A DNA stretch of 64,000 nt from Streptomyces chattanoogensis (GTDB lineage: Bacteria > Actinomycetota > Actinomycetes > Streptomycetales > Streptomycetaceae), in contig NZ_LGKG01000057.1 of NCBI RefSeq assembly GCF_001294335.1, positions 62,001 through 126,000 of the forward strand, in the 5' to 3' direction. The notes under the pieces were generated by a model that worked only from the letters and a program-made list of their open reading frames with translations, was not told the origin of the DNA and did no database searches. The position numbers and the translations under genes were made by a program. Below, in pieces: positions 47,039-57,711 of the stretch. Position 1 is the stretch's first letter; each line of letters begins with the position of its first letter.

Positions 47039-47872
47039 TCAGCTCGTGCCGACGGTCGCCTCGTTGATGACGACGGTGGCGTTCGGCGCCGTACTGCCGA
47101 TCTTCGGGTCCGGCTTGGAACCGGCCGCGGCGATCTTCTTCAGGACGTCCATACCGCCGGTGACGGTCCCGAACGGCGTGTAGTCGGGCGGCAGCTTGCT
47201 GTCCTGGTAGACGAGGAAGAACTGGCTGCCGCCGGAGTTGCGGGTCCTGTCGTGCTGGCCGTCGTAGTTGTTGGCCATCGCGACCGTGCCCGCCGGATAC
47301 ACGCCGCCCTTGAGCCGCGGGTCCTTGAGGTTCTCGTCCGGGAGGGCGTAGCCGGGCGAGCCCGCGCCGGTGCCGGTCGGGTCGCCGCACTGCAGGACGT
47401 GGATGTTCTGGTCGACGAGGCGGTGGCACCTGCTGTGGTCGAAGAAGTGCTTGCCGGCCAGGAAGGCGAAGGAGTTCACCGTGTGCGGCGCCTTCGCCGC
47501 GTCCAGCTTCAGCCTGATCTCTCCGCAGGTCGTCGCCAGTTTCGCGGTGTAGGAGGCGGCGGTGTCGACCGACATCGCCGGCTCCTTCTTCCACGTCTCC
47601 TTCGACGGCGCGCCCTTGGCGGGCCCGGCGCACGGGTCCGGCGCCGTGGTGGGGGCCGGATCCACCGCCGCCTGGTCGGACTTCCGGTCGTCGTCGCCCG
47701 CCAGTCCGGCGGTGGCGTATGCGGCGGCGCCCGCGGCGAGCACCACGGCCAGGGCGGACGCGATGATCACATTGCGGCGCTTGGTCTTCTGCTGTGCCGC
47801 GGACCTCCGCTGCTGCTGGCGCTCGAACTTCTCCCGGGCGAGCTGCCGCCGCCGCTGATCCTTGCTGACCAC
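47039..47872 (-). CDS. Membrane-anchored cyclophilin-type peptidyl-prolyl isomerase
   Basis: A 277-residue protein. A basic, Gln-rich cytoplasmic start of about 35 residues precedes one helix (NVIIASALAVVLAAGAAAYA) and a linker. The cyclophilin domain occupies about 105-275 (HRLVDQNIHVLQCGDPTGTG, GGSQFFLVYQDSKL). The active-site Arg and Gln are kept, while the usual FxxQ neighbourhood is altered, as in many actinobacterial members. It likely folds exported proteins. GTG 47872 follows AAGGGAG. Confidence 0.88.
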   Translation of the reverse strand: MVSKDQRRRQLAREKFERQQQRRSAAQQKTKRRNVIIASALAVVLAAGAAAYATAGLAGDDDRKSDQAAVDPAPTTAPDPCAGPAKGAPSKETWKKEPAMSVDTAASYTAKLATTCGEIRLKLDAAKAPHTVNSFAFLAGKHFFDHSRCHRLVDQNIHVLQCGDPTGTGAGSPGYALPDENLKDPRLKGGVYPAGTVAMANNYDGQHDRTRNSGGSQFFLVYQDSKLPPDYTPFGTVTGGMDVLKKIAAAGSKPDPKIGSTAPNATVVINEATVGTS

Positions 47873-48044
47873 CCGTCGTCTCCCTTGTCCGATCACCGAT
47901 CGGCGTCGTCGTCGCTGTCGCCCGCCGTGGCCGTACCGTATACGGGTTCGCCCCGGCGGGAGTCGCGCCGGTAGGCTCTGGAGCTGCCGAGATGTTCCGG
48001 GAGCGGTCCCGCGGACCGACCTCCACCGACCTTTAAGGACGAAC

Positions 48045-48758
48045 GTGCTGATTGCCGGGTTCCCCGCCGGGGCCTGGGGGACCAACTGCTACCTGGTCGC
48101 CCCCGCCGCCGGCGAGGAGTGCGTGATCATCGACCCGGGCCACCAGGCGGCCCAAGGAGTCGAGGACGCGGTCAGAAAGCATCGGCTCAAGCCCGTCGCC
48201 GTCATCCTCACCCACGGCCATATCGACCATGTCGCCTCGGTCGTCCCGGTGTGCGGCGCGCACGACGTACCGGCCTGGATCCACCCCGAGGACCGCTTCA
48301 TGATGAGCGACCCGGAGAAGGCCCTCGGCCGCTCCATCGGTCAGCAGCTCATGGGCGAACTCACCGTGGGGGAGCCGGACGACGTCAAGGAGCTGACCGA
48401 CGGCAGCGCTCTGGAGCTGGCCGGGATGGAGTTCTCCGTCGCGCACGCACCGGGCCATACCAAGGGGTCGGTGACGTTCCGGATGCCCGAGCAGGCGGAC
48501 ATTCCGCCGGTCTTCTTCTCGGGCGACCTGCTGTTCGCCGGCTCCATCGGACGTACCGACCTGCCGGGCGGCGACCACGCCGAGATCCTCCGGTCGCTGG
48601 AGCGCGTATGCCTCCCGCTGGACGACTCGACGGTCGTGCTGTCCGGCCACGGCCCCCAGACCACCATCGGCCGCGAGCGTGCCACCAACCCCTATCTGCG
48701 GGAAGTGGCCGCCGGCCGCGGAGACGGTGTGACCGCCGCTCCACGACGAGGAATGTGA
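48045..48758 (+). CDS. Metallo-beta-lactamase-fold hydrolase (glyoxalase II-like)
   Basis: A 237-residue protein. The metal motif THGHIDH is near residue 61, followed by [30 protein letters not shown] and the final [12 protein letters not shown]. This is the pattern of the short glyoxalase II-like group commonly next to hisS. The substrate is unknown. GTG 48045 has TAAGGAC. The stop is 12 bases before the hisS start, so they are probably cotranscribed. Confidence 0.87.
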   Translation: MLIAGFPAGAWGTNCYLVAPAAGEECVIIDPGHQAAQGVEDAVRKHRLKPVAVILTHGHIDHVASVVPVCGAHDVPAWIHPEDRFMMSDPEKALGRSIGQQLMGELTVGEPDDVKELTDGSALELAGMEFSVAHAPGHTKGSVTFRMPEQADIPPVFFSGDLLFAGSIGRTDLPGGDHAEILRSLERVCLPLDDSTVVLSGHGPQTTIGRERATNPYLREVAAGRGDGVTAAPRRGM

Positions 48759-48769
48759 CGAGACTTTCC

Positions 48770-50032
48770 GTGAGCACCTTTCAGGCACCCAAGGGCACCT
48801 ACGACCTGCTGCCGCCGAATTCCGCCACCTACCTGGCGGTGCGCGAGGCCATCTCCGGCCCGCTGAAGAACTCCGGGTACGGCTACATCGAGACGCCCGG
48901 CTTCGAGAACGTCGAGCTGTTCGCGCGCGGCGTCGGTGAGTCCACCGACATCGTGACCAAGGAGATGTACGCCTTCGAGACCAAGGGCGGCGACAAGCTG
49001 GCGCTGCGCCCCGAGGGCACCGCGTCCGTGCTGCGCGCGGCGCTGGAGGCCAACCTCCACAAGGGCGGCAACCTCCCCGTCAAGCTCTGGTACTCGGGCT
49101 CGTACTACCGCTACGAGCGTCCGCAGAAGGGCCGCTACCGCCACTTCTCGCAGGTCGGCGCCGAGGCGATCGGCACGGAGGACCCGGCGCTGGACGCCGA
49201 GCTGATCATCCTGGCCGACCAGGCCTACCGTTCGCTGGGACTGCGCAACTTCCGGATCCTGCTGAACTCGCTGGGCGACAAGGAGTGCCGCCCCGTCTAC
49301 CGCGCCGCGCTGCAGGACTTCCTGCGCGGTCTCGACCTGGACGACGACACCCGTCGCCGGGTCGACATCAACCCGCTGCGCGTCCTGGACGACAAGCGCG
49401 ACGCCGTGCAGCGGCAGCTGACCGGGGCACCGATGCTGCGCGACTACCTGTGCGAGGCGTGCAAGGCGTACCACGAGCAGGTGCGTGAGCTGCTGACCGC
49501 GGCGGGCGTGGGCTTCGAGGACGACGAGAAGCTGGTGCGCGGGCTGGACTACTACACCCGCACCACCTTCGAGTTCGTCCACGACGGCCTGGGCTCGCAG
49601 TCCGCGGTGGGCGGCGGCGGCCGCTACGACGGCCTCTCCGAGATGATCGGCGGGCCCGCGCTGCCGTCCGTCGGCTGGGCGCTCGGCGTCGACCGTACGG
49701 TGCTGGCCCTGGAGGCCGAGGGCATCGTGCTCGACATCCCCGCCGCGACGGCCGTGTACGCGGTGCCGCTCGGCGAGGAGGCCCGCCGGGTGCTCTTCGG
49801 CACGGTCACCGCGCTGCGCCGGGCCGGGGTCGCCACCGACTTCGCGTACGGCGGCAAGGGCCTGAAGAACGCCATGAAGTCCGCCAACCGCTCCGGCGCG
49901 CGGCTGGCCCTGGTGGCGGGCGAGCGGGACCTGGCCGACGGCGTCGTCCAGCTCAAGGACCTGGAGAGCGGCGAGCAGACCCCGGTGGCGCTGGACGCCG
50001 TCGTGGACGAGATCACGCGCAAGCTGGGCTGA
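48770..50032 (+). CDS. hisS: Histidyl-tRNA synthetase
   Basis: A 420-residue class II synthetase. [30 protein letters not shown], motif 2 [20 protein letters not shown], histidine-binding [15 protein letters not shown] and motif 3 ([12 protein letters not shown]) are in order, with the anticodon domain at the end. GTG 48770 fits the family start (STFQAPKG). An in-frame GTG at 48755 overlaps the upstream stop and is possible. Confidence 0.96.
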   Translation: MSTFQAPKGTYDLLPPNSATYLAVREAISGPLKNSGYGYIETPGFENVELFARGVGESTDIVTKEMYAFETKGGDKLALRPEGTASVLRAALEANLHKGGNLPVKLWYSGSYYRYERPQKGRYRHFSQVGAEAIGTEDPALDAELIILADQAYRSLGLRNFRILLNSLGDKECRPVYRAALQDFLRGLDLDDDTRRRVDINPLRVLDDKRDAVQRQLTGAPMLRDYLCEACKAYHEQVRELLTAAGVGFEDDEKLVRGLDYYTRTTFEFVHDGLGSQSAVGGGGRYDGLSEMIGGPALPSVGWALGVDRTVLALEAEGIVLDIPAATAVYAVPLGEEARRVLFGTVTALRRAGVATDFAYGGKGLKNAMKSANRSGARLALVAGERDLADGVVQLKDLESGEQTPVALDAVVDEITRKLG

Positions 50033-50218
50033 GGCCCTGGCCGGCCCCGGGAACACCGCCCGGGTCAACCTCCTGCGCGCGGTTCCATCCCTTCGCCGTA
50101 CCGCTCGCTTATGCGCAGCGAACGGTGGACGGCCGGGGAGTTGGGGCAGAATGAAGGGCGCGCCCGCGGTTCCGCGGGCCCGCCCGGCCTCCTTCCCAGC
50201 GACCGACGGAACGGCGAT

Positions 50219-50860
50219 ATGACGACGACAGTGGTTGATGACGTGTCCACCGACGACGATCACACCAGCGACTCGGGCACCGTCGGCGCGGGTCGCGGCT
50301 TCGCTCTGCTACTGGTGATCACCGGGGCCCTGGGCATCCTCGCGGCCTGGGTCATCACACTGGACAAGTTCGAGCTGCTGAAGGACCCGAACTACAAGCC
50401 GGCCTGCAGCTTCAACCCGATCGTTTCCTGCGGCAGCGTCATGCAGAGCAAGCAGGCGGAGGTCTTCGGCTTCCCGAACCCGCTGGCGGGGCTGGTCGGC
50501 TTCGGCGTGATCGTCGCGATCGGTATGGCCCTGCTGGCGGGCGCCCGCTTCCGCCGCTGGTACTGGATCGGGCTCAACATCGGTACCGGCCTCGCCACGG
50601 TCTTCTGCATGTGGCTGATGACCCAGTCGCTGTACAGCATCAACGCGCTGTGCCTGTGGTGCACGCTGACCTGGTGCGTCACGATCCTGATGTTCTGGTA
50701 CACCACGGCGCACAACCTCAGGCACGGCATCATCCCGGCCCCCGACGGGCTGCGCCGGACGGTGGCGGAGTTCCACTGGGTCGTGCCGGTGCTCTGGTAC
50801 GGCGCGATCGCGCTGCTGATCCTCACCCGCTGGTGGTCGTACTGGAGCAGCCTCCTGTAG
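50219..50860 (+). CDS. Vitamin K epoxide reductase-family membrane protein
   Basis: A 213-residue integral membrane protein with about five helices. The active CxxC is in NALCLWCTLTW near residue 143; the loop cysteines are in CSFNPIVSCGSVM near 68. Bacterial VKOR homologues reoxidise a DsbA-like partner to form disulfides outside the cell, as an alternative to DsbB. ATG 50219 is 40 bases after a small palindromic hairpin (50162-50179). No DsbA partner is adjacent. Confidence 0.9.
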   Translation: MTTTVVDDVSTDDDHTSDSGTVGAGRGFALLLVITGALGILAAWVITLDKFELLKDPNYKPACSFNPIVSCGSVMQSKQAEVFGFPNPLAGLVGFGVIVAIGMALLAGARFRRWYWIGLNIGTGLATVFCMWLMTQSLYSINALCLWCTLTWCVTILMFWYTTAHNLRHGIIPAPDGLRRTVAEFHWVVPVLWYGAIALLILTRWWSYWSSLL

Positions 50861-50925
50861 GGCAGGCTCCCGTACCGGCGTGCAGCCGGCCCGCGCCCCG
50901 GCCGCCGATGACGGTGGCCGGGGCG

Positions 50926-50948
50926 TTGTCAGTGGGGTGACATAGGCT
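50926..50948 (+). promoter_or_regulatory. RecA-independent DNA-damage promoter of rarA (PafBC-type)
   Basis: TTGTCAGTG (50926-50934), exactly eight bases, then TAGGCT (50943-50948): a full match to TTGTC(A/G)GTG-N8-TAnnnT. The GTG start codon begins eight bases after the -10 box, so the transcript is predicted to be leaderless. Confidence 0.8.
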
Positions 50949-50955
50949 CGTCGAC

Positions 50956-52326
50956 GTGGAGCCCGACCTGTTCACCGCCGCCGCCGAAGACCGTCAGGAG
51001 AAGGACCCCGCGGGGTCTCCTCTCGCCGTGCGGATGCGTCCGCGCACCCTCGACGAGGTCGTGGGGCAGCAGCATCTCCTCAAGCCGGGTTCGCCGCTGC
51101 GCCGTCTCGTCGGTGAGGGCAACGGCGGACCGGCGGGGCCGTCCTCGGTTTTTCTCTGGGGCCCGCCGGGCATCGGCAAGACGACCCTGGCCTATGTCGT
51201 CAGCCAGGCGACCAACAAGCGTTTCGTCGAGCTCTCCGCGATCACGGCCGGCGTCAAGGAGGTCCGCGCGGTCATCGACGGCGCCCGGCGCGCCTCGGGC
51301 GGTTTCGGCAAGGAGACCGTCCTCTTCCTGGACGAGATCCACCGCTTCAGCAAGGCCCAGCAGGATTCCCTGCTCCCCGCGGTCGAGAACCGCTGGGTCA
51401 CCCTGATCGCGGCCACGACGGAGAACCCGTACTTCTCGGTGATCTCCCCGTTGCTGTCCCGCTCCCTGCTCCTGACCCTCGAACCGCTCACCGACGACGA
51501 TCTGCGGGGCCTGCTGCGCCGCGCGCTCACCGATCCGCGCGGGCTGGACGGCGCGGTCACCCTCCCCGAGGACACCGAGGCGCATCTGCTGCGGATCGCG
51601 GGCGGCGATGCCCGGCGCGCGCTGACGGCCCTGGAGGCCGGGGCCGGCTCCGCGCTGGCCAAGGGGGAGAAGGAGATCACCCTCCGGACGCTGGAGGAGT
51701 CCGTCGACCGGGCGGCGGTGAAGTACGACCGGGACGGCGATCAGCATTACGACGTCGCCAGCGCCCTGATCAAGTCCATCCGGGGCTCGGACGTCGACGC
51801 CGCGCTCCATTACCTGGCGCGGATGATCGAGGCGGGGGAGGACCCTCGTTTCATCGCCCGGCGGCTGATGATCTCGGCGAGCGAGGACATCGGCCTGGCC
51901 GACCCCTCCGCCCTGCAGACCGCGGTGGCCGCCGCCCAGGCGGTGGCGCTGATCGGCTTCCCCGAGGCCCGGATCACCCTGAGCCAGGCCACCATCGCCC
52001 TGGCCCTGGCGCCCAAGTCGAACGCCGCCTATCTGGCGATCGACGCCGCGCTGGCGGACGTCCGCGCCGGGAACGCCGGTGCGGTGCCGCCGCATCTGCG
52101 CGACAGCCACTACCAGGGCGCCCAGAAGCTCGGCCACGGCCAGGGCTACCAGTACCCGCACGACCTCCCGGGCGGTATCGCGGCCCAGCAGTACGCACCG
52201 GACGAGGTGCAGGGCAAGCGCTATTACTCCCCGACCCGCCATGGCGCCGAGGCCCGCTATGCGGAGGTCGCGGAGCGCGTCCGCGCCCGGCTGCGGGGCG
52301 CGGACGGCGAGGGCGCCGGCGCATAG
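50956..52326 (+). CDS. rarA: Replication-associated recombination ATPase RarA (MgsA)
   Basis: A 456-residue AAA+ ATPase of the clamp-loader type. Walker A is [10 protein letters not shown] near 70, Walker [16 protein letters not shown] near 120, sensor 1 [11 protein letters not shown]. The C-terminal tetramerisation domain has [18 protein letters not shown] and ends [15 protein letters not shown]. It acts at stalled replication forks and gaps. GTG 50956 is immediately downstream of a DNA-damage-type promoter. It is convergent with the HugZ-like gene, separated by tandem repeats. Confidence 0.95.
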   Translation: MEPDLFTAAAEDRQEKDPAGSPLAVRMRPRTLDEVVGQQHLLKPGSPLRRLVGEGNGGPAGPSSVFLWGPPGIGKTTLAYVVSQATNKRFVELSAITAGVKEVRAVIDGARRASGGFGKETVLFLDEIHRFSKAQQDSLLPAVENRWVTLIAATTENPYFSVISPLLSRSLLLTLEPLTDDDLRGLLRRALTDPRGLDGAVTLPEDTEAHLLRIAGGDARRALTALEAGAGSALAKGEKEITLRTLEESVDRAAVKYDRDGDQHYDVASALIKSIRGSDVDAALHYLARMIEAGEDPRFIARRLMISASEDIGLADPSALQTAVAAAQAVALIGFPEARITLSQATIALALAPKSNAAYLAIDAALADVRAGNAGAVPPHLRDSHYQGAQKLGHGQGYQYPHDLPGGIAAQQYAPDEVQGKRYYSPTRHGAEARYAEVAERVRARLRGADGEGAGA

Positions 52327-52372
52327 ACCGCGCAGGCCGGCAGACCGCGCAGGCCGGCAGACCGCGCAGGCC
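52326..52372. repeat. 17-bp tandem repeat between convergent genes
   Basis: GACCGCGCAGGCCGGCA occurs at 52326-52342 and 52343-52359, then a 13-base partial copy to 52372. The first copy begins on the last base of the rarA stop, and the array nearly fills the 54-bp gap. Confidence 0.85.
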
Positions 52373-52380
52373 CGCCCCGG

Positions 52381-53259
52381 CTACTCCGCCGCCGCCTCGA
52401 AGAGCGTGTGCATCGCGCGCCGCAGCTCCGCCACGTCCTGTACGGGCTCCGGGAAGTCGAAGCGGGCGTCGAAGGCCTGCTGGTCGGCGTCGACGAAGCG
52501 GACGCGGAGGCCGAAGCGGTCGAGGCCGACGGGGACGGCCCGGTCGTGCGCCCCGCACACCGCCGAGCGGTCGCCGAGGAGCGCACACAGGCCGCGGACC
52601 TGCTCGCTGTGGGCGGAGTGCAGATGCTGGAGCAGCTCCGCCTCGTGGGCGACCAGCGGGTCGGGGGAGGCGGCGGCGAACTCGTCCGGTTCGACGGGCT
52701 CGGCGCCCCACAGATCGTCCACCGCGCCCTCGCCGACCTCCAGGCGCAGCATCATCCAGGCGGCCCGCCCGTAGAGGCCCGGCGCCGGCTCGGGCTGCAG
52801 CGCCTCCCCGATGCCGAGCAGTTCGCCGACCGGATGCCGCTCGGCGAGCAGCATGGCGGCCTCGGCGCGCTGGTCATTGCGTACGGGGGTCAGCCAGCCG
52901 GCCACCCAGGCGCGTCCGCGGATGCGATGGGGGACGGAAACGGGGGCGACATCCGTGATCTCCATCACGGCCGTAAGATCATCGTCCTGGGCGTGCGCGG
53001 CCGCCCGGGCCGCCGAGGAGTCGCCAGGAACCAGCAACAGCAGGTCTCCGTCGGGTGTCACGGTCCGGCAGACGGGCGCCGAGAGGCCGTTCTCGTCGGG
53101 GTCCTCGACTCCGGGAATGCTCAGCGAACCCATACCATGGGACTCCACGAGGGTTCGTACGCGTTCGGCGGCAGTGGGCCGCCGGGCGTTTTCCACGGGA
53201 CGCGGCTGACCCGCCTTGGTGCGTTCTGCGCCGGGCAGGGGGATCCCAGGTCGAAACAT
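52381..53259 (-). CDS. HugZ-like DUF2470 protein
   Basis: A 292-residue protein. Residues about 35-170 look like a split-barrel FMN/heme-binding domain (RVRTLVESHGMGSLSIPG). Residues about 205-290 match DUF2470 (HEAELLQHLHSAHSEQVRGL, DRFGLRVRFV), the C-terminal domain of HugZ-type heme oxygenases. A heme-utilisation role is therefore plausible but unproven. The start at ATG 53259 has GAGGAGAACGC. An iron box 16 bases upstream overlaps the expected promoter, which supports iron control. Confidence 0.82.
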   Translation of the reverse strand: MFRPGIPLPGAERTKAGQPRPVENARRPTAAERVRTLVESHGMGSLSIPGVEDPDENGLSAPVCRTVTPDGDLLLLVPGDSSAARAAAHAQDDDLTAVMEITDVAPVSVPHRIRGRAWVAGWLTPVRNDQRAEAAMLLAERHPVGELLGIGEALQPEPAPGLYGRAAWMMLRLEVGEGAVDDLWGAEPVEPDEFAAASPDPLVAHEAELLQHLHSAHSEQVRGLCALLGDRSAVCGAHDRAVPVGLDRFGLRVRFVDADQQAFDARFDFPEPVQDVAELRRAMHTLFEAAAE

Positions 53260-53274
53260 GCGTTCTCCTCGCGG

Positions 53275-53293
53275 TAAGGTAAGCCTCACCTAA
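53275..53293. promoter_or_regulatory. Iron box (DmdR/DtxR/IdeR operator)
   Basis: The 19-mer TAAGGTAAGCCTCACCTAA matches 16 of 19 positions of the DtxR-family consensus TTAGGTTAGCCTAACCTAA. It lies 16 bases before the HugZ-like start and 23 bases before the rpsD start, between divergent genes. Confidence 0.75.
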
Positions 53294-53315
53294 CTTACAT
53301 GGAGGATCGTTCCAC

Positions 53316-53927
53316 GTGAACCAGTCGCGTCCCAAGGTCAAGAAGTCGCGCGCGCTCGGCATCGCGCTGACGCCGAAGGCCGTCAAGTACTTCGAGGCCC
53401 GTCCCTACCCGCCCGGCGAGCACGGCCGTGGCCGTAAGCAGAACAGTGACTACAAGGTCCGTCTGCTCGAGAAGCAGCGTCTGCGCGCGCAGTACGACAT
53501 CAGCGAGCGCCAGATGGTCCGTGCTTACGACCGCGCTCGGAAGGTCGATGGCAAGACGGGCGAGGCCCTGATCGTCGAGCTGGAGCGCCGTCTGGACGCG
53601 CTCGTCCTGCGTTCGGGTATCGCCCGGACGATCTACCAGGCCCGCCAGATGGTGGTCCACGGCCACATCGCGGTCAACGACCGCAAGGTCGACAAGCCGT
53701 CCTTCCGCGTCCGCCCCGGCGACGTCGTGCAGGTCCGCGAGCGCAGCCGCGAGAAGCACCCCTTCCAGGTCGCGCGCGAGGGTGGCTACGCCCCCGACGG
53801 CGAGACCCCCCGCTACCTCGAGGTCAACCTCCAGGCGCTGGCGTTCCGTCTCGACCGGGACCCCAACCGCAAGGAGATCCCGGTGATCTGCGACGAGCAG
53901 CTCGTCGTCGAGTACTACGCCCGCTAA
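53316..53927 (+). CDS. rpsD: 30S ribosomal protein S4
   Basis: A 203-residue S4. An N-terminal basic part ([20 protein letters not shown]) leads into the S4 RNA-binding domain ([39 protein letters not shown]). It lacks the four N-terminal zinc-ligand cysteines of the C+ form; this is a zinc-free S4. It stands alone, away from the main ribosomal operons. GTG 53316 follows GGAGGATC. An iron box lies just upstream. Confidence 0.96.
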   Translation: MNQSRPKVKKSRALGIALTPKAVKYFEARPYPPGEHGRGRKQNSDYKVRLLEKQRLRAQYDISERQMVRAYDRARKVDGKTGEALIVELERRLDALVLRSGIARTIYQARQMVVHGHIAVNDRKVDKPSFRVRPGDVVQVRERSREKHPFQVAREGGYAPDGETPRYLEVNLQALAFRLDRDPNRKEIPVICDEQLVVEYYAR

Positions 53928-54234
53928 GCACCACCACAGGCGCAGCACCACGCTCAGCCCGCCGTCTCCCCGCCGCCGCTCGCGGAGGGGGAGGCGGCGG
54001 GCTTGCTTGTGCGCGGCCAACTCCCGGGTGGCACAGCGGAGTTGACCGTGCCGGTCATACGGAACGTGCCCACCCCTGTACGGTCCGTGCGCGCGCGGTG
54101 TCCGATCGTCCCCGCGGCGCGGGGAACGGGGTACGGACGGACAGTCACGGCGCGATAAGGTCAAGGGTGCCTCTCGGGCAGGATGAGCCGAGCAGGTCGA
54201 GACCAGCCCCAAGCAGTCGGAGAGTGGTGCCAGC
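53928..54234 (+). other. Intergenic region after rpsD
   Basis: This 307-bp gap holds the rpsD terminator hairpin at its start. I see no ORF with an SD site and no repeat. A TAAGGT -10-like sequence near 54156 may drive the DUF948 gene. Confidence 0.5.
53956..54003 (+). terminator. rpsD terminator
   Basis: A 16-bp stem (53956-53971 with 53988-54003, one G-U pair) with a 16-nt loop, followed by TGCTTGT. Confidence 0.8.
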
Positions 54235-54681
54235 GTGTCCGGTGGAGAGGTGGCCGGGATCCTCGTGGCCGTCTTCTGGGCCATCCTTGTGTCGTTCCTC
54301 GCGCTCGTACTGGTGAGGCTGGCAGGGACCCTCAAGGCGACCACCAAGATGGTGGCCGAGATCTCCGATCAGGCCGTTCCGCTCCTGGCCGACGCGTCCG
54401 CGACGGTCCGCTCCGCGCACACCCAGCTGGCGCGCGTCGATGCCATCGCCGCCGACGTCCAGGAGGTCACCGCCAACGCCTCCGCGCTCTCCTCGACCGT
54501 CTCCTCCGCCTTCGGGGGACCGCTGGTCAAGATCGCGGCGTTCGGCTACGGCGTGCGCCGCGCGATCGGCAAGAAGGCCGCAGCTGCCCCTGCCGACGGC
54601 GCACAGCGCACCGTCGTCATCGGCCGAACCCTGCCCGGCGCCCGCCGCGGCGGGCGCCGCAACCGCCGCTCCAAGGACTGA
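54235..54681 (+). CDS. DUF948 membrane protein
   Basis: A 148-residue protein. One N-terminal helix (VAGILVAVFWAILVSFLALVLV) precedes a helical DUF948 stretch (ATVRSAHTQLARVDAIAADV) and a basic C-terminus. This resembles B. subtilis general-stress proteins of the YtxG type. The function is unknown. GTG 54235. It precedes another small membrane gene and alaS in the same direction with tight spacing. Confidence 0.85.
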   Translation: MSGGEVAGILVAVFWAILVSFLALVLVRLAGTLKATTKMVAEISDQAVPLLADASATVRSAHTQLARVDAIAADVQEVTANASALSSTVSSAFGGPLVKIAAFGYGVRRAIGKKAAAAPADGAQRTVVIGRTLPGARRGGRRNRRSKD

Positions 54682-54689
54682 TCACCGCG

Positions 54690-55037
54690 ATGTTCCGCCG
54701 CGCATTCTGGTTCACCACCGGCGCCGCCGCCGGGGTCTGGGCCACCAACAAGGTCCACCGAAAGCTGCGCAGGCTGCAGCCCGACAGCCTCGCCGCGCAG
54801 GCCGCGGACAAGGCCGTCGAGACCGGACACCGGCTGCGTCAATTTGCATTGGACGTACGCGCGGGAATGGCGGACCGTGAAGAGCAGCTGAACGACGCGC
54901 TCGGACTTCGCGGGACGAGCGAGGCCGTAGAGCTGCCCGCGCCGCGCTCCCACGCGGCGCACGAATCGCATCACCGAATCACGAGAACCCCGGGCCGCCC
55001 CGGGCTGACCGGACCGACTGGAAATGAGGACCACTGA
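54690..55037 (+). CDS. Small membrane-associated protein upstream of alaS
   Basis: A 115-residue protein starting [20 protein letters not shown], a short hydrophobic N-terminal segment, then an amphipathic helical body ([20 protein letters not shown]) and a Gly/Pro/His-rich tail. It is a conserved actinobacterial gene of unknown function always near alaS. Its stop shares one base with the alaS start (TGATG), giving translational coupling. Confidence 0.8.
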   Translation: MFRRAFWFTTGAAAGVWATNKVHRKLRRLQPDSLAAQAADKAVETGHRLRQFALDVRAGMADREEQLNDALGLRGTSEAVELPAPRSHAAHESHHRITRTPGRPGLTGPTGNEDH

Positions 55038-57706
55038 TGGAGTCGGCTGAAATCCGCCGCCGCTGGCTGCGCTTCTTCGAAGAGCGTGGGCACACCGTCG
55101 TGCCGTCGGCGTCGCTCATCGCGGACGACCCGACGCTGCTGCTCGTCAACGCGGGCATGGTCCCCTTCAAGCCGTACTTCCTCGGCGAGGTCAAGCCGCC
55201 CGCGCCGCGCGCCACCAGCGTCCAGAAGTGCGTCCGTACGCCGGACATCGAAGAGGTCGGCAAGACCACCCGGCACGGCACGTTCTTCCAGATGTGCGGC
55301 AACTTCTCCTTCGGCGACTACTTCAAGGAAGGCGCCATCAAGTACGCCTGGGAGCTGCTGACCAGCTCGCAGGCCGACGGCGGCTACGGCCTCGACCCCG
55401 AGCGTCTGTGGATCACCGTCTACCTCGACGACGACGAGGCCGAGCGCATCTGGCACGAGGTCGTCGGGGTGCCCAAGGAGCGCATCCAGCGCCTGGGCAA
55501 GAAGGAGAACTACTGGTCCATGGGCGTCCCGGGCCCCTGCGGCCCGTGCTCCGAGATCAACTACGACCGCGGCCCGGAATTCGGCGTCGAGGGCGGCCCG
55601 GCCGTCAACGACGAGCGGTACGTGGAGATCTGGAACCTGGTCTTCATGCAGTACGAGCGGGGCGCCGGCACGGGCAAGGAGGACTTCGAGATCCTCGGCG
55701 ACCTGCCCAGCAAGAACATCGACACCGGCCTCGGCCTCGAGCGCCTGGCGATGATCCTGCAGGACGTCCCGAACATGTATGAGACGGACACCCTGCGCGT
55801 GGTCATCGACAAGGCCACCGAGCTGACCGGCGTCCGCTACGGCGCCGCCCACTCCTCCGACGTCTCGCTGCGCGTCGTCGCCGACCACATCCGTACGGCC
55901 ACGATGCTCATCGGCGACGGCGTCACACCCGGCAACGAGGGCCGCGGCTACGTCCTGCGCCGCATCATGCGCCGCGCCATCCGCAACATGCGCCTGCTGG
56001 GCGCCACGGACCTGGTCGTCGCCGAGCTCCTCGACGTCGTCATCAAGACCATGGGCCAGCAGTACCCCGAGCTCCTGGAGGACCGCCGCCGGATCGAGAC
56101 GGTCGCCCTCGCCGAGGAGGCCGCCTTCGTCAAGACGCTCAAGGCCGGCACCAACATCCTCGACACCGCCGTCACGGACACCAAGGCCGGCGGCGGCACC
56201 GTCCTGGCCGGCGACAAGGCCTTCCTGCTCCACGACACCTGGGGCTTCCCGATCGACCTCACCCTCGAGATGGCCGCCGAGCAGGGCCTCTCGGTGGACG
56301 AGGACGGCTTCCGCCGCCTGATGAAGGAACAGCGGGAGCGCGCCAAGGCCGATGCCCAGGCCAAGAAGAGCGGCCACGCCGACCTGTCCGCCTACCGCGA
56401 GGTCGCCGACAAGTCCGGCGCCACCGAATTCACCGGCTACAGCGCCACCGAGGGCGAGTCCGCCGTCGTCGGCCTGCTGGTCAACGGCGTCCCGGCCCCC
56501 GCCGCCCACGAGGGCGACGAGGTCGAGGTCGTCCTGGACCGCACCCCGTTCTACGCCGAGGGCGGCGGCCAGCTCGCCGACACCGGCCGGATCAAGCTGG
56601 ACTCCGGCGCCGTCGTCGAGGTCCGCGACGTCCAGCAGCCGGTGCCCGGCGTCACGGTCCACAAGGGCGTAGTCCAGGTCGGCGAGGTGATCCTCGGCTC
56701 GGCCGCGTACGCCGCCATCGACATCACCCGCCGCCGCGCCATCGCCCGCGCCCACAGCGCCACCCACCTCACCCACCAGGCGCTGCGCGACGCCCTGGGC
56801 CCGACGGCCGCCCAGGCCGGTTCGGAGAACTCCCCGGGCCGCTTCCGCTTCGACTTCGGCTCGCCGACCGCCGTGCCCGGCTCGGTCCTCACCGACGTCG
56901 AGCAGAAGATCAACGACGTGCTGGCCCGTGAGCTCGACGTCCATGCCGAGGTCATGAGCATGGAGGAGGCCAAGAAGCAGGGCGCCATCGCCGAGTTCGG
57001 CGAGAAGTACGGCGACCGGGTCCGCGTGGTCACCATCGGCGACTTCTCCAAGGAGCTGTGCGGCGGTACACACGTCCACAACACCGCCCAGCTGGGCCTG
57101 GTGAAGCTGCTCGGCGAGTCCTCCATCGGCTCCGGCGTACGCCGCGTCGAGGCGCTGGTCGGCGTGGACGCCTACCGCTTCCTGGCCCGCGAGCACACCG
57201 TCGTCTCCCAGCTGACCGAGCTGGTCAAGGGACGCCCGGAGGAGCTGCCGGAGAAGATCTCCGGTGTCCTGGCCAAGCTGAAGGACGCCGAGAAGGAGAT
57301 CGAGAAGTTCCGCGCGGAGAAGGTGCTGCAGGCCGCCGCCGGGCTGGCCGCCGGTGCCAAGGACGTCCGCGGTGTGGCGCTCGCCTCCGGCCAGGTCCCG
57401 GACGGCACCTCCGCCGACGATCTGCGCAAGCTGGTGCTGGACGTCCGCGGCCGGATCGCCGGCGACCGCGCCGCCGTCGTGGCCCTGTTCTCGGTCGCCA
57501 ACGGCCGCCCGGTGACGGTCATCGCCACCAACGAGGCCGCCCGCGAGCGCGGCATCAAGGCCGGTGACCTGGTCCGTACGGCCGCCAAGACGCTCGGTGG
57601 AGGCGGCGGCGGCAAGCCGGACGTCGCCCAGGGCGGCGGCCAGAACCCCGCCGCCGTGCCCGAGGCCATCGAGGCCGTCGAGCGGCTCGTCTCCGAGGCG
57701 GCCTGA
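55037..57706 (+). CDS. alaS: Alanyl-tRNA synthetase
   Basis: An 889-residue class II synthetase. The catalytic core ([40 protein letters not shown]), tRNA-recognition region, editing domain with [11 protein letters not shown] (near 573) and [13 protein letters not shown] (near 675), and C-Ala domain are complete. ATG 55037 overlaps the upstream stop by one base. ruvX follows five bases after the stop. Confidence 0.97.
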   Translation: MESAEIRRRWLRFFEERGHTVVPSASLIADDPTLLLVNAGMVPFKPYFLGEVKPPAPRATSVQKCVRTPDIEEVGKTTRHGTFFQMCGNFSFGDYFKEGAIKYAWELLTSSQADGGYGLDPERLWITVYLDDDEAERIWHEVVGVPKERIQRLGKKENYWSMGVPGPCGPCSEINYDRGPEFGVEGGPAVNDERYVEIWNLVFMQYERGAGTGKEDFEILGDLPSKNIDTGLGLERLAMILQDVPNMYETDTLRVVIDKATELTGVRYGAAHSSDVSLRVVADHIRTATMLIGDGVTPGNEGRGYVLRRIMRRAIRNMRLLGATDLVVAELLDVVIKTMGQQYPELLEDRRRIETVALAEEAAFVKTLKAGTNILDTAVTDTKAGGGTVLAGDKAFLLHDTWGFPIDLTLEMAAEQGLSVDEDGFRRLMKEQRERAKADAQAKKSGHADLSAYREVADKSGATEFTGYSATEGESAVVGLLVNGVPAPAAHEGDEVEVVLDRTPFYAEGGGQLADTGRIKLDSGAVVEVRDVQQPVPGVTVHKGVVQVGEVILGSAAYAAIDITRRRAIARAHSATHLTHQALRDALGPTAAQAGSENSPGRFRFDFGSPTAVPGSVLTDVEQKINDVLARELDVHAEVMSMEEAKKQGAIAEFGEKYGDRVRVVTIGDFSKELCGGTHVHNTAQLGLVKLLGESSIGSGVRRVEALVGVDAYRFLAREHTVVSQLTELVKGRPEELPEKISGVLAKLKDAEKEIEKFRAEKVLQAAAGLAAGAKDVRGVALASGQVPDGTSADDLRKLVLDVRGRIAGDRAAVVALFSVANGRPVTVIATNEAARERGIKAGDLVRTAAKTLGGGGGGKPDVAQGGGQNPAAVPEAIEAVERLVSEAA

Positions 57707-57711
57707 CGCAC

